Assembly: GCF_018139145.2 (NCBI RefSeq)
Contig: NW_026114246.1
Location: forward strand, 682,001 to 746,000
DNA length: 64,000 bases
Direction: 5' to 3'
DNA from: Gymnogyps californianus
Lineage: Eukaryota; Chordata; Aves; Accipitriformes; Cathartidae
Position 1 is the stretch's first letter; every line of letters starts with the position of its first letter. The translations under genes and the position numbers were made by a program. The notes below the pieces were generated by a model, which saw only the letters and a list, made by a program, of their open reading frames with translations, was not told where the DNA came from and searched no databases. Below, in pieces: positions 1 to 12,100 of the stretch.

Positions 1-2279
1 TGGTCCAATCAAAACTAAACTGCAAAAGGAAATTAGGTGATATAATTACATGTCACATAGCTAGCACATCAATCAAAAGATGTGTTTTGCACTTTGAAGC
101 TGACCATGTAGCCTGTGTATTTTTGGAATACATATTTTACCTTTGAACTTCGGCTAAGTTAGCATTACAAGATCTGACACTGTTACTCTCTGCATGGAAG
201 ATTTTTTAATGAGAGACAACAAAACACCATCTGTTGGGAGACAGGCAGCTGACCCTGACCCCGACCCTGCTGTCACTCTGACAGCTCTCTCTACTGTATC
301 TTATTCCCTGCCCAGAAGATCCTTCCAGTAATATTGTTCCAGAATGACTGGAAGCCACTGATAACAGATTATAACAGCACACAGTGGGGCTTCTGTATCC
401 TTTAAACATAGGAAAATGGCAACAGATAGGTATTGGGATAAAGTGTGATACAATGTACTGGGGTTCTGCTTGTTTAAATCCATTGACTTATAGAATTCCA
501 TAGGAGGAATACAATTAATATTTTAGCTCTCAGGCCAGAGTAGGCACCTGCAGGGAGTCAGAGAGAGGATTTTCTGAAGTCTCAGAAGCTCAAGATTGAT
601 CAGTAATAAATAGAAAAAATCAATATCAGGTTCTGCTGTGGTGAAGAAAAGAAGTGGCAGGGCTCAGCAAGTGTATTTGAGGGTTTTGTTCTAAAGAACT
701 GATTGAAAGCAGGGAAAGAGGAACTGGGAGTAAGTTTAGAGGGTTTTAATGGGAAGGATGACTGGAAAAAGTCAGGTCTGTGGAAAGGAGTGGAATTCTA
801 GAAAGAGGAAGAAGGATCAGGGAAGTTATGGGGCTTTGTGGAGTCTTTCCACACACTCACTAGTCCTCATGCCTTCAGATGACAGGATTCAGGACAAGTC
901 CTTCTGCCTCCCTCACTTCCCAGTAGCCTCTCCTCCCTCCACAATCCATTCCCGCCTTAAAACCTAGAGGCCTCTTCTTCCTTGCAACTTCCTTCCTCTT
1001 CCTTCCATTCAATGGCTGTCAGCTCTCATCCTCCCCAGAGGAAGCATTCACCCGACTCTGCACGGACAGGGTAGGGAAGGGATGGCCAAAAATAAGCAGG
1101 CAGGTTGTTGCCAGGTCTCACACTAACAGCCCACACTTCACACACTCCAGCTTCCCCCCCAGCAAATTCAATTCCCAGAGATCTTGCAAAACAGGTAGCA
1201 AGGTCACATACTGTTGTTTACTTTGGCTATACCAAACATCTCATGTTCTAAGACAGTTTAAAGAAAATTTAACTCCACCAATAAATTTACTGTTGTGCTT
1301 GTATGCTTGCAATTATCCACAAATATTCTCAACATTTTTCACATATGCAATTTAGCACATTTAAAATTACAGCCACTTATCTCACTTATTATCACTGAAA
1401 CATTTTTTCATATTAATGTCCAACAAGTCTCTGAGGCTTATTTTTTTACTCTTTCTAGAGTACAGGTATTATAAAAATAAATATTTAATCTTTTTGTCCT
1501 TTTGCTCCTTTTCAGTCCTCACGCATGGAAAATTCAATTTCAATATGCACTTTGCCCAAGAGAGGTCTGAAAGATGAGCCTACAATTGTTATTTTAAATT
1601 GAACTCAAGCAATCTCATCCTGTAAAAGCTCTTTGTAGACAAAATCCATTAATAGTGCTATAGTGTGAAAAGCCTAAAATGGGGACTTTTTTGTGTTTTC
1701 TTTGCAAACTAATATTCTACTGGTGAATAAAGCAAAAGCAAGATCATCAGCCATACAAACAGAACAGCAATACAATTACATTTACTTTATCAATAGCAGC
1801 AAAAGGTAAATCTGAAAACATCTTTGTTTCTATTGAATATGCATCCATTTGACAAACTTTGATTACTACATACTTTCTTATTTTCTGTATACTCACCCTC
1901 CACTTGCTATACCCTGTATTTTCAGTTGCATTATAATGATGCTCAGGCATGTAGCATTGGAGGCAGTATGCCGTAGCTATGCTATCACATCCTATGAAGC
2001 AAGTGACATACTTGGTGCCATAATAGAGGAGGGGGGAGTAAGTCCACTTCTGATATCTGAGTTCTTTCGTTTCATCAAGAATATTAAAAGTATATTCATG
2101 GTAAACTCAATTTCATCTTTGTCACTAGTGATACACCTTCATACTCACAATTTTTATGATCCTTGTTTGCACTGCCTTTTTCCTCTGAAGGCCTCATATG
2201 CTATCTTGTCTCTGTATAAGAGTTTCTGCATACATGCATTAGAAGATAGTCTCTCCTGAAAAGCTCAATAATCTAAATA
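1..2279. other. Intergenic DNA, no gene recognised
   Basis: AT-rich unique-looking sequence. The longest open frame (1849-2259, plus strand, 136 codons) shows no recognisable domain or splice context and has a composition typical of chance frames in AT-rich DNA. I see no RNA gene and no clear transposon boundary. In human the gene upstream of HSPB3 is ARL15, but no ARL15 exon is recognisable here. Confidence 0.6.
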
Positions 2280-2452
2280 GGGCTAGGATCCTGATACCTC
2301 TTCCCCCACTCTTTGAAAGTGGAACAGAAAGACTGTGGTTTGCCAGAAGTCATAGAGAAAAGCCTGCGGGAGAGCCAAGAACCAAGACTGGATTTCTTAC
2401 CTCCCAAGTCAGTGCCCTAACCACAAGTCCAACCACGCTTTTTTGCTAATGT
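2280..2452 (+). repeat. Degraded ancient amniote SINE-like repeat
   Basis: The stretch ends in wording typical of old tRNA-derived and MIR-like amniote repeats: a 'gactggatttcttacctccc' segment followed by 'agtgccctaaccac'. It is preceded by a 'ggtttgccagaagtcatagag' segment that resembles the MIR core (ggtcacacagc). This is a recollection-based match to a diverged family, so the family name and edges are uncertain. Confidence 0.4.
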
Positions 2453-2773
2453 CTTGGCAGCTGGATTATAAACCTAGTTTGTGAATAATAAAACCAGTTA
2501 GTGACAATCGTCTGAACAGCACAAACCCAGTAACACCGCAGTTGTGCTAGGGAGTAGACTTAGGCAGCTGAGAAGCTCAGCTGCTTTACAGTCAAGGATA
2601 TAGGAATAAATACAACAGAAGGCATGCACACTTTGAAATGCATTTCCACTCGGGCAATTTACTGTGTGGGTGGGAACTTTAAATTAGCACTGGCCCCCTT
2701 TCCCACTGTTCCTAAGTGTTTTAGGAATGAGGGTCTAAAGACAGCATGTGAATTCTGTGAGAATGTGAGTCAG

Positions 2774-3002
2774 TCGCCGAAGGGAGCTGCTCCGGAGCTG
2801 GCCCGATCCGCATCGGAGTGGCAGATCTCAGCGCACAGGGGGGTTTCCTGAGGCAGGGAGACGCCAGGGCAGTGGAGAGACCCGCCAGGAGCCGGCAGCT
2901 CTCGCGAGAGACGCTGACGAGGTCTGGGCGTTGCCAGAGCAACCACGGCCACCCCACCCACCCCTATAAAAAAGCAGCCTAGGGAGCGCTAGCGGCTAGA
3001 GC
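2774..3002 (+). promoter_or_regulatory. CR1 5' UTR with TATA-like box
   Basis: This stretch is much richer in GC and CpG than the flanking DNA and directly precedes the ORF1 ATG at 3003. A TATAAAAAA string lies at 2965-2973, about 35 bases before that ATG. LINE 5' UTRs carry internal promoters. Whether this TATA-like string contributes is unknown, and its left edge is an estimate. Confidence 0.55.
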
Positions 3003-4182
3003 ATGGTGTGGCAGTTTGTGTGGAAGGGCATTGTCGCCCTAGCTCAAGAGGTGAGTTCAATTGGTGGTCATCACCCTGTCAGAAGGAGCTTAGCTATGGT
3101 ATCCACCTGACAGAAAGCTATGTCCTCTGCACTCACCAGAATGGATGTGGCAACCCAGACAGAGCTCCCACAAAAACATGCAGCCATCCAGGTCTCAGGC
3201 TGCAGGGAGTGCCAGAGTCTTTCACTAGTACCTGATGGCAGTAGTGAGAACAGCTGTGTGAGGTGTGACCAAGTAGATGATCTGCTCAGCCTGGTGGCAG
3301 AGTTATGAGAGGAAGTAGAAAGGTTAAGGAGCATCAGGGAGTCTGAGAAAGAGACTGGTGGAACCATGCTCTGCCCTCCCCGAGACAGGAACAGCCACCA
3401 GAAAAAAACCAAGATCAAGGGGATCCTATATCCTCCCCCTGCCAGGCGGAAGGCAGTAGCTTAAAGGAAAGGAGTGAATGGAGGCAAGTCCACGCTCGGG
3501 GCAGCAGGCGAATCCCCTCCTTGCCTACCTCGCCTTCCCAGATGCCTCTGTACAACAGGTATGAGGCTCTGGATGTGGAAGGCCAGTCAATGGATGATGG
3601 TCCATCTACACCAGAGGTGTTGCCAAGGTCAGAAAGGCCTACCCCCAGTATCACAACCACCTTGATGAGGAAGAAAAGACAGGTTATAGTTGTAGGTGAC
3701 TCCCTTCTGAGGGGAACAGAGGGTCCAATATGCTGGACAGACCCTCCTCTTAGGGAAGTCTTCGGCCTCCTTGGGGCCCAGGTTAAGGACATCACTAGGA
3801 AACTTCCTAGTCTGATATGGCCCTCGGACTATTACCCATTATTGCTCTTCCATGTGGGTGTCGAAGGTGCAACGTGTAGTCCAAGGGCAATCAAAAGAGA
3901 CTTCAGGGCCTTGGGATGGTTGGTAAGGGAATCTGGAGCACAGATAATTTTTTCCTCTATCTTTCCAGTTGCAGGCAGCGACATTGGAAGAAACAGATGG
4001 ACCCAGTCTATTAATACATGGCTCCGTGGCTGGTGTCACCTCCAGAATTTTGGGTTTTTTGATAATAGGATGGCCTACACAGCACCAGGCCTGCTGGCGT
4101 TGGATGGGATTCACCTTTCTCAAAGGGGAAGAGGGTCTTTGCTCACGAGCTAGCGGGGCTCATTGACAGAGCTTTAAACTAG
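3003..4182 (+). pseudogene. CR1 ORF1 remnant (Cys-rich module plus SGNH/esterase-like domain)
   Basis: From the ATG at 3003 one frame runs through TGA codons at 3108 and 3306. It encodes a Cys-rich segment with CREC and CVRC motifs, then a Leu/Glu-rich probable coiled coil. After a frameshift between about 3465 and 3520, the frame from 3521 encodes an esterase-like domain with VVGDSLLRG (catalytic-Ser block), a GVEG position where the family usually has a Gly/Asn block, and DGIHLSQRG (Asp/His block). A further shift near 4130 puts the natural C-terminus at the TAG ending at 4182. CR1 ORF1 proteins are RNA-binding chaperone-like proteins, and many carry this esterase domain. At least two stops and two frameshifts make it non-functional. 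Confidence 0.85.
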
Positions 4183-4320
4183 ACTTGAAGGGGGAGGGGG
4201 ATAATATCAGGCTTGCCTGTGACAAGCTGTGGGACAACACGCCAAGGTTAGGAGGGACAGGGTGCTAGCGAGGGCCCTCAGCCTGTTGCTCTGAGACGTG
4301 CTGGCTACACTGCAGCACAC

Positions 4321-5152
4321 TTGAAGTCTTACGGAGATGAGCCAGGGGCTCCTGAGGTAATAGGGGCCAACAGGGAAACACCAGTGAAATACCTCAAAGG
4401 AATTAAGGTGTGTTCCTCTAAGAAGGTGACACTGCCAACAGCCCAGCTGAAATGCCTCTACACCAATGCACGCAGCGTGGGCAACAAACAGGAGGAGTTG
4501 GAAGCCACCGTGCTGCTAGAAAGCTGCGACCTAGTTACCATTACTGAAACTTGGTGGGACAAATCCCATGACTGGAGTGTGGCTATCGATGGCTACAGGC
4601 TGTTCAGAAGGGACAGGTGAGGAAGGAGGGGCAGAGAGGTTGCCCTCTTTGTCAAGAAATGGATAGATTGTGAAGAGCTGTCTCTGAAGAATAGCCATGA
4701 GCAGGTTGAAAGCTTATGGGTAAGAATTAGAGACTGAGGCAACAAAGGGAACCTTGTGGTTGGTGTCTACTACAGGCTGCCCGATCAAGGGGAGCCTATT
4801 GATGAAGGCTTCTTACTCCAGCTACAGAAGGCATCGTGCTCGCAGGCTCTCATCCTGCTGGGGGACTTCAACCACCCCAACATCTGCTGGAAAAGTAGCA
4901 TGGTGAGCTGTAGGCAATCCGGGAGACTCCTGGAATGCATTAAGGATAACTTCTTAAGCCAGGTAATAGACAGCCCTACCAGAGGGGATGCGATACTGGA
5001 CCTGATGGTCACCAACGCAAGTGAGCTAATCGGTGACGTCAAGATTGGAGGCAGCCTAGGCTGCAGTGATCATGCACTGGTGGAGTTTGCAGTCCTGAGG
5101 GACATGGGACAGGTGAAGAGTAAAGTCAGGACCCTGAATTTTAGGAAAGCAA
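4321..5152 (+). pseudogene. CR1 ORF2, apurinic/apyrimidinic-like endonuclease domain remnant
   Basis: One frame, interrupted by TGA at 4618 and 4735, encodes the CR1 endonuclease that nicks target DNA for target-primed reverse transcription. Visible family blocks are YTNARSVGNK (N-terminal Asn block), ITETWW (Glu block), VGVYYR, LLGDFNHP (Asp/Asn block) and GCSDHALVEF (the terminal Asp-His pair). The catalytic-type residues are therefore still readable even though the frame is broken. A frameshift near 5145-5153 separates it from the downstream linker and RT. The true ORF2 start lies a little upstream, between 4183 and 4400, and could not be fixed. Confidence 0.88.
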
Positions 5153-7209
5153 ACTTCAGCTGTTCAAGGAGTTAGTCAATAGGACCCCCTGGGAAACTGC
5201 CCTCAGGGACAAGGGAGCAGAACAGAGCTGGCAGATCTTTAAGGATGCTTTCCATAGAGCACAAGAGCTCTCGATCCCCAGGTGTAAGAAATCAGGAAAG
5301 GAAGGCAAGAGACTGGCATGGCTGATTCAAGACCTGCTGGTCAAACTAAAGGGCAAGAAGGAAATGCACAGGCAGTGGAAGCAGGGACAAGTGTCCTGGG
5401 AAGAGTATAGGGACGCTGCCCAGTTGTGTAGGGATGGGGTCAGGAAGGCCAAGGCGCGGCTGGAGTGCAACTTGGCAAGGGACGCAAAGAATAATAAGAA
5501 GGGCTTCTATAGGTATGTCAGCCAGAAAAGGAAGGTCAAAGAAAGTGTACCCCCCCTGATGAACATGACTGGCAAACTGGTAACAACAGACGAGGAGAAA
5601 GCTGAGGTACTCAACAACTTTTTTGCCTCAGTCTTCACTGGCAACCTCTCTTCCCACACCTCTCGAGTGGATGGACTGCAAGACGGGGACTGGGGGAGCA
5701 AAGTCCCTCCCACTGTAAGAGAAGATCAGGTTCGTGACCGCCTGAGGAACCTGAACATACAGAAGTCTATGGGACCTGATGAGATGCATCCCAGAGTCCT
5801 GAGGGAATTGGCTGATGTAGTTGCCAAGCTGATATTTGAAAAGTCATGGCAGTCAGGTGAAGTCCCCGGTGACTGGAAAAAGGGAAACATTGCACCCATT
5901 TTTAAAAAGGGTAGAAAGGAGGACCCTGGGAACTACCGACCTGTCAGCCTCACCTCTGTGCCTGGGAAGATCATGGAACAGATCCTCCTAGAAGCTATGC
6001 TAAGGCACATGGAGGACAGGGAGGGATTCGAGACAGCCAGCATGGCTTCACCAAGGGCAAGTCCTGCCTGACCAACCTAGTGGCCTTCTGTGATGGAGTG
6101 ACTACATCAGTGGACAAGGGAAGAGCTACGGATGTCATCTATCTGGACTTCTGCAAGGCCTTTGACATGGTCCCCCACAACATCCTTCTCTCTAAATTGG
6201 AGAGATATGGATTTGATGGGTGGACTATTCAGTGGATAAGGAATTGGCTGGATGGTTGCATCCAGAGAGTAGTGGTCAATGGCTCAATGTCCAGATGGAG
6301 ATCAGTGACAAGTGGTGTCCCTCAGGGGTCCATATTGGGACCAGTACTGTTTAATATCTTCATCAACGACATAGACAGTGGGATCAAGCGCACCCTCAGC
6401 AAGTTTGCAGATGACACCAAGCTGAGTGGTGTGGTTGACACGCTTGAGGGATGGGATGCCATCCAGAGGCACCTGGACAAGCTTGAGAAGTGGGCCCATG
6501 GGAACCTCATGAGGTTCAACAAGGCCAAAAGTGCAAGGTCCTGCACCTGGGTTGGGGCAATCCCCAATATCAGTACAGGCTGGGGGATGAAGGGATTGAG
6601 AGCAGCCCTGCAGAGAAGGACTTGGGGGTACTGGTGGATGAAAAACTGGACATGAGCCGGCAATGTGTGCTCGCAGCCCAGAAAGCCAACCGTATCCTGG
6701 GCTGCATCAAAAGAAGGGTGGCCAGCAGGTCAAGGGAGGTGATTCTGCCCCTCTACTCCGCTCTGGTGAGACCCCACCTGGAGTACTGCGTCCAGCTCTG
6801 GAGTCCTCAGCACAGGAAAGACATGGACCTGTTGGAGTGGGTCCAGAGGAGGGCCACAAAAATGATCAGAGGGATGGAACACCTCTCCTATGAAGAAAGG
6901 CTGAGAGAGTTGGGGTTGTTCATCCTGGAGAAGAGAAGGCTCCGGGGAGACCTTATTGCAGCCTTTCAGTAATTAAAGGGGGCTTCTAAGAAAGATGGGG
7001 ACAGACTTTTTAGCAGGGCCTGTAGCGATAGGACAAGGGGTAATGGTTTTAAACTAAAAGAAGGTAGATTCAGACTAGATATAAGGAAGAAATTTTTTAC
7101 AATGAGGGTGGTGAGACACTGGAACAGGTTGCCCAGAGAGGTGGTAGATGCCCCATCCCTGGAAACATTCAGGGTCAGGTTGGACGGGGCTCTGAGCAAC
7201 CTGATCTAG
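5153..7209 (+). pseudogene. CR1 ORF2, reverse transcriptase domain remnant
   Basis: Three frames together cover the RT. The first (to about 6030) holds the N-terminal linker and early RT blocks, including [20 protein letters not shown] and NYRPVSLTS. The second (about 6030-6525) holds [21 protein letters not shown] and the catalytic FADD box in SKFADDTKL. The third holds the thumb and C-terminal region with [11 protein letters not shown] and [11 protein letters not shown] premature TAA lies at 6970-6972, and the natural stop is the TAG at 7207-7209. With frameshifts near 6030 and 6525 plus the premature stop, the enzyme cannot be made. The catalytic aspartates themselves are intact. Confidence 0.92.
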
Positions 7210-7293
7210 TTGAAGATGTCCCTGCTCATTGCAGGGAGGGTTGGACTAGATGACCTTTAAAGGTCCCTTCCAATCCAAACTATTCTATGATTC
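7210..7293 (+). repeat. CR1 3' UTR and terminal recognition motif
   Basis: A short 3' UTR follows the ORF2 stop. It holds the self-complementary GACCTTTAAAGGTC hairpin near 7251-7264 and ends in ATTCTATGATTC. The hairpin and terminal octamers are the part of CR1 RNA recognised by its reverse transcriptase, and they are shared by almost all CR1 copies. Confidence 0.9.
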
Positions 7294-9034
7294 AGCCACT
7301 TCAGTGCATTTCTTTCATCTATTCTACAGCTCCAAAGGTGGGGAAAAGCAAGACAAGGATGTGAATATTCTGAGTCCATCTTGAAGAATTGTTAGTTAGG
7401 AATAAACTGCATTTCTCCTTTGAGCATCCTCCACATAGTCTTGAGGATGGGAAAAACTGGCAAGTAGTTGGCCCATAAAGGAATGAAGGGAATCGCCATT
7501 TAAAAGACCTTGAGAGACTTCTCAGTCAAACTGAATCTCAGATCAGGAAAATAGGTCAGTATAGTCAGGTTTTTTTAAAAGCTCATTAAGACTTAGGTAT
7601 TCTATGTGGTAGCTGTATAGGTTTCAGCTATGGGAGCAAGTCCAAAGCATGCTTTATAGGGTCCTTTGACTCTCACTAAAGTGTTTTTCTTTTTTCCCTT
7701 GGAGGAGAGGCCAGCAGCCAAAGTATAGGCTTCTTGTCTTGAACCCATCTGAAGAATATGTGAGGAGGATTACCTGTTCTATTTTATTTCTATTTTATTT
7801 CAACATGAAAGATAGATTTGGATCATATCTGATTTTTGTAGTCCTGGCTAAATAATAAACTAAAGCTTTCTGTATAACTAACATGAAATTTGATCACTTG
7901 CTTTTATGTGGAGAGTTTAAGAAGAAAAGGAAGTTGAGTCTGTTAATTCATTAACATGTAACTCTGTTAATACTTACTGAGGGAACTAAGGCTAAAGATT
8001 AATGTTACTCTGAACACATGAAAAATCATAAGTAGTGATACTAAAATAACCAGAGACTGGGAGAATCTTTCAAGTAAAGCTATATATATTGTGAGCAAAA
8101 AGCACAGTACATTTGTGTTTAGAGCAAATGATCCTCATTAGTATTGATCACTAATTCTTCATTTTCACCCTGTTCAACAGTTTGGCATGCATATTAATGC
8201 ACTGTCTCAGAACTGAGCAAGACTTGGGCAAAATTAATGTTTTTCACATGTTCCCTGTTCAATATCTAGCTTTCAGAGGTCTAAGACATACTACTGCATA
8301 CAGATATTGCTAAAATTCCCAATAATTTCAGTGGGATACAAATGGAAACTTCCAATAGAGGCATTTTAACCTAGATCCTACTAGGTCCCGCCTACCTTTA
8401 CTGATATCATTCCTGCTGCAGATCGGGAAGTTCTGGTTTATCTCAGCTGGGACAGTGGGCAGAACATACCTGGTGGATTCGATCTCCAGACAGGGAACTG
8501 CCAAGAGGTTTCAATAAACCACATCACCTGACTCATAATTCTCATGGAGGAGGGGTAGATGGGAATTGCAGTGTGGTCAGTTCTAACTTCATTTCAGATA
8601 ACTTTACATTACTATCTGAATTATTTTCCAAATGTGATTATCTTTCTATACATCCCACATCCTCATAGTGAATGATGTATCATGCTGAAAAACAATGAGA
8701 GGAATAGAAAGCTAACAATTGTGGCTGTAGTACAGTAAATGTTCAAAACACAACATTAAAACCACTGTTGAAATCAGGCACTTAAGAAGAAAATGCTAGA
8801 TTTAAGATTTCCTGTGCAGCTTTAATTCAGTCTGCATGTGCCTATCTATTATGACTTGCTGTCTAATTATATAACTACTGTATATTTTCTACTTGACTAC
8901 TATCTTATTCAGTATTCAGTTTTCCTTTTTCTTTACTGTTATTATTGCTCTGTGTGGCCCCATGTATTACTCACCACTTGTCAAATCCTGTCTGAGGACC
9001 GAATTATTCATTGCTTTGGTATGCATTATAATAC
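7294..9034. other. Intergenic DNA, nothing recognised
   Basis: AT-rich sequence between the CR1 element and an old SINE fragment. No open frame with recognisable protein similarity, no RNA gene and no clear repeat boundary was seen. Confidence 0.6.
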
Positions 9035-9165
9035 TATCTAAATGCTTCACAGATATTAATTAGTTAATTTTCACAACAATCCTTTAAGATGAGAGAATAT
9101 TATTATCACTTTCTTTCAGAAGCAGGAATGAGGCACAGAAAGTTAAAGGTCAAAGTATCTATTTA
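9035..9165 (+). repeat. MIR-like ancient SINE fragment
   Basis: The order of blocks matches the MIR core: 'ttcacagatattaattagtt', 'ttcacaacaatcctttaaga', 'tattattatcac', then 'aggcacagaaagttaaaggt'. The consensus I recall reads as threshold lines of the type acatattat, cctcacaacaaccct, tattattatcccc, gaggcacagagaggttaag. The copy is strongly diverged, as expected for a repeat predating birds. Confidence 0.6.
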
Positions 9166-12100
9166 TTTTGGGTACCTAATATAAGACAGACAGGATTTTG
9201 CAATATTTAGCATCAAGTAGCATCACAGCCAGACCACTTTTAATATTATCTTCAAGTACAGCTCTGAGTGCCTAACACTGCTGCAGACCAGGTCTTGACA
9301 TTCCAGCTCAGACCTGCTGTAGTTGATCAAAACGATCAACTACAATGGAGCCAGGTATTTCTGCTAGCCTTTCTCTCCACATCTGGAGGTAATAACTGCA
9401 GGGGGTTGTATCTGGTAACATAAGGGATCAGTCCAGTCATTCTGTAAATGCAGGCAGTTAATTCCATATTAGTTTGTACAAAAGGCATAGCTGACGTAGC
9501 AGTCTCATGGCAGCCAATTTAGAGGCAGAAAGCTACCCCTTAATGAACTCACCCACACATATGAGATGTGGACGTTAAGGGTAACAAGCTCTTGAAGACA
9601 AGTGGACTGCAGCAGCTGCATTTTGGAAACCCCTAATGCCTTTTGCATGTTCAAATGAGGCTGAATTTTGCAAGTGGTCATGCACCTGATGCGTAATTGG
9701 TATGTAGCAAGCATCTTTTGTAACCACATTACCTAGCTATCTAAATGCTTACTTGACACTTGGATATGGACAAAAATAAGCCTAAAATATGTGAAAATAA
9801 TGCTGGACACTTTAGATCAGGAAATTAAAATTATTATCAGAGTATGCAAAGTGACTTCAAAGACTAAAGAAATTGAACATCTGCTGAGAAGAAATATTAA
9901 CTTCAAGTTTTTACATAATCAGAGTGTAGAACTGCAGCAGTAGAATAACTAAAAAAAAACACTTTTCCAGCTTGCAGAATAGTCCAGTGTCTTTTTATAG
10001 TATAGTCAGGATGCATTGTTGACTCTGGGAACAAGTAAAATAAGAACAGGAAACTGAATCTGATCTCTCAAAATAGCACAGTCCTCTTGCACAATTTAAG
10101 TACCTAACCTTAGAGTATGCTGCTTTTCTACAATGGTAGAATAGTCCCAGGATTACAGAATTACCAGTCATTTGTATATTGGTCCCAAATCTCTATTGCT
10201 ATGCAGTCTTTGCACGTTAGCCCTCCCAGAATTACAGTTCATAGAAGAGCTCATCAGTTTGCTCACTGATTACTAACTAACTGCTCTCTATGGCTTCCTA
10301 TACTCAGGAAGAATGAAGCATGGTTTGGCAACTGAGGCACTAATTCTTGTTCCTGAACAGAAAAGGGGCCTCTCTCCAAATTACAGAGATTCAGGTGGGA
10401 GAACTAAATCAAAACCAACATACAAACTGTATCAAAGTGGACCCTTACCTCCCAGGGAGGAACTAGAAAGCATCCCCTCCTCAGTTAGGTCATGTGCTTA
10501 ACCCTAAAATGTTGTACATTAAAAAAACCACAAAAACATTGCCAAAAAGAAATCTAACATTGCACCAGCGGAAAAAAATGCCATAGGCTGTAAACCACTG
10601 GTATGTGACTTAATAGTCTGTCATTGTTCTTAATCCTGTTATTGTTTTCTTTGCTATTTGTTTCCACAGCAAAATTCCAGCAGTGATAGAAAATGAATAG
10701 CAGTGAGACACTGTGGAGTCCATCTGAAACTGTCTGGTGGTTCTTTCTCTCCTAGACTGTTGCTGGAATAAGGTTTAACTCTGCAGCCTTTACTTCTCCA
10801 ATATCCCCACTGAATGCTATGGGAATAGCAATGCGAGTAGGGAGTTGGCGAACTGGACAGACAATCACTCATTATTCAACATCCAACTGCCTTTGGCTAC
10901 TATCACACAGTATACTTTGCTGAGTGAGAGCTTGCTTGTACACTAGTAATCGAATTTCCTCTGTTTTAGAACATTTCTCTCTATCCATTATATCTTTCAC
11001 TCTCATTCTCTGCTTCTAACTTCTTTATCCATCCATCAGTCATTCTCCGTATAACCAAATATATTTTGAATTGATAAAAAATGCCAACAACACTAACTCC
11101 TTTGGCTGTATGTCAAAGCCCCCTCTGTGGTTTGTGGTTCTGCTTATGGTTAACTCTTCTGAATGATCTTCCTGTGGCTTTGTTCATCCCTAGCACAAAG
11201 AAGCCCCATCTCACTTTTTATAAATAACAGAGTCCATACTCTTTGGCCATCTGTAAGTAGCTTTGGCCCCAAAGAACACTATAGTCTATATGGAATAGCT
11301 AACATACTTAAAAATGCCCAGTAAAGATCTGAATTATTTTTGAAAACTTCTCTCCAAGAAAAGGTTATAACTTAAAAGTCTTAAAAATATGACTATGGAA
11401 CTATCCTATTAGCCTGCGCAGACCTAATTTACCTACTTGGTACAGCAAAGATTAATATGGAAAAAAGAGCTTCTACTGTGAAAATAAAACAGTTTCTATA
11501 ACATGGGAGCTAAATCTGCCTTTATAAACATTAGAGCACTCTCATGATCTCACTAGAAATATTTTATTTCTTGTACAACATGCTATCTAAACATAAACCT
11601 TGGCACAATAAAGTTTAATTAAGGGTCATCTTCAGTAGTATAACATACAAGCAGTAGATTTTGCACAGCAATTCTGCTCTATATTATAATAAAAATAACT
11701 GTGTTGATAAATATTTGTTGGGAGGAAAGTATTGTAGTAATGGAAAGAAAGTGCTACCTTACCTACTAACCAGGTATCTGGCCATATTTTATAAATGTTT
11801 ACATGTACACAGATCATTGCTTAGAAGGTATGGTAAAGACTGAGTGAGATTCTGCCAGTATGTTATATGATACAATGACTTTTTTAAGAAGAAAAGCAAG
11901 TCTACCATCATTTTTTTCCAACCTATATGGCACGGCTTTACACTGATGGAATCTTTGCATATAGGCAAGTGTACAAAGCAGGCCAGAAAATATGTTTTCA
12001 GATTTTTTCAAATACTAACATGTATGAAGAGAAGCTCAAAGTAGGAGAAATAAGTTTTAAATTTCAGACATAAGACTTCATTAAAGTGTTCACTACTCAT

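Larger units (their letters stand above)
2774..7293 (+). mobile_element. Near full-length CR1 non-LTR retrotransposon (degraded)
   Basis: The element has a GC-rich 5' UTR beginning abruptly near 2774, a broken ORF1 with a Cys-rich module and an esterase-like domain, a broken ORF2 with endonuclease and reverse transcriptase, and the diagnostic CR1 3' end. The 3' UTR contains the 'gatgacctttaaaggtc' hairpin and stops in the ATTCTATGATTC terminal motif near 7282-7293. At about 4.5 kb it matches the usual length of a complete CR1, whereas most genomic CR1 copies are truncated at the 5' end. Both ORFs carry several stops and frameshifts, so this copy is dead. No target-site duplication was identified, as is usual for CR1. 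The exact 5' boundary is inferred from the shift in base composition. Confidence 0.93.

Noticed and set aside
1849..2259. 136-codon open frame on plus
   Set aside because: No recognisable domain, no splice or promoter context, and AT-rich composition. Likely chance.
3415..3795. Minus-strand frames within the CR1 region
   Set aside because: Antisense shadows of CR1 ORF1 and ORF2 remnants.
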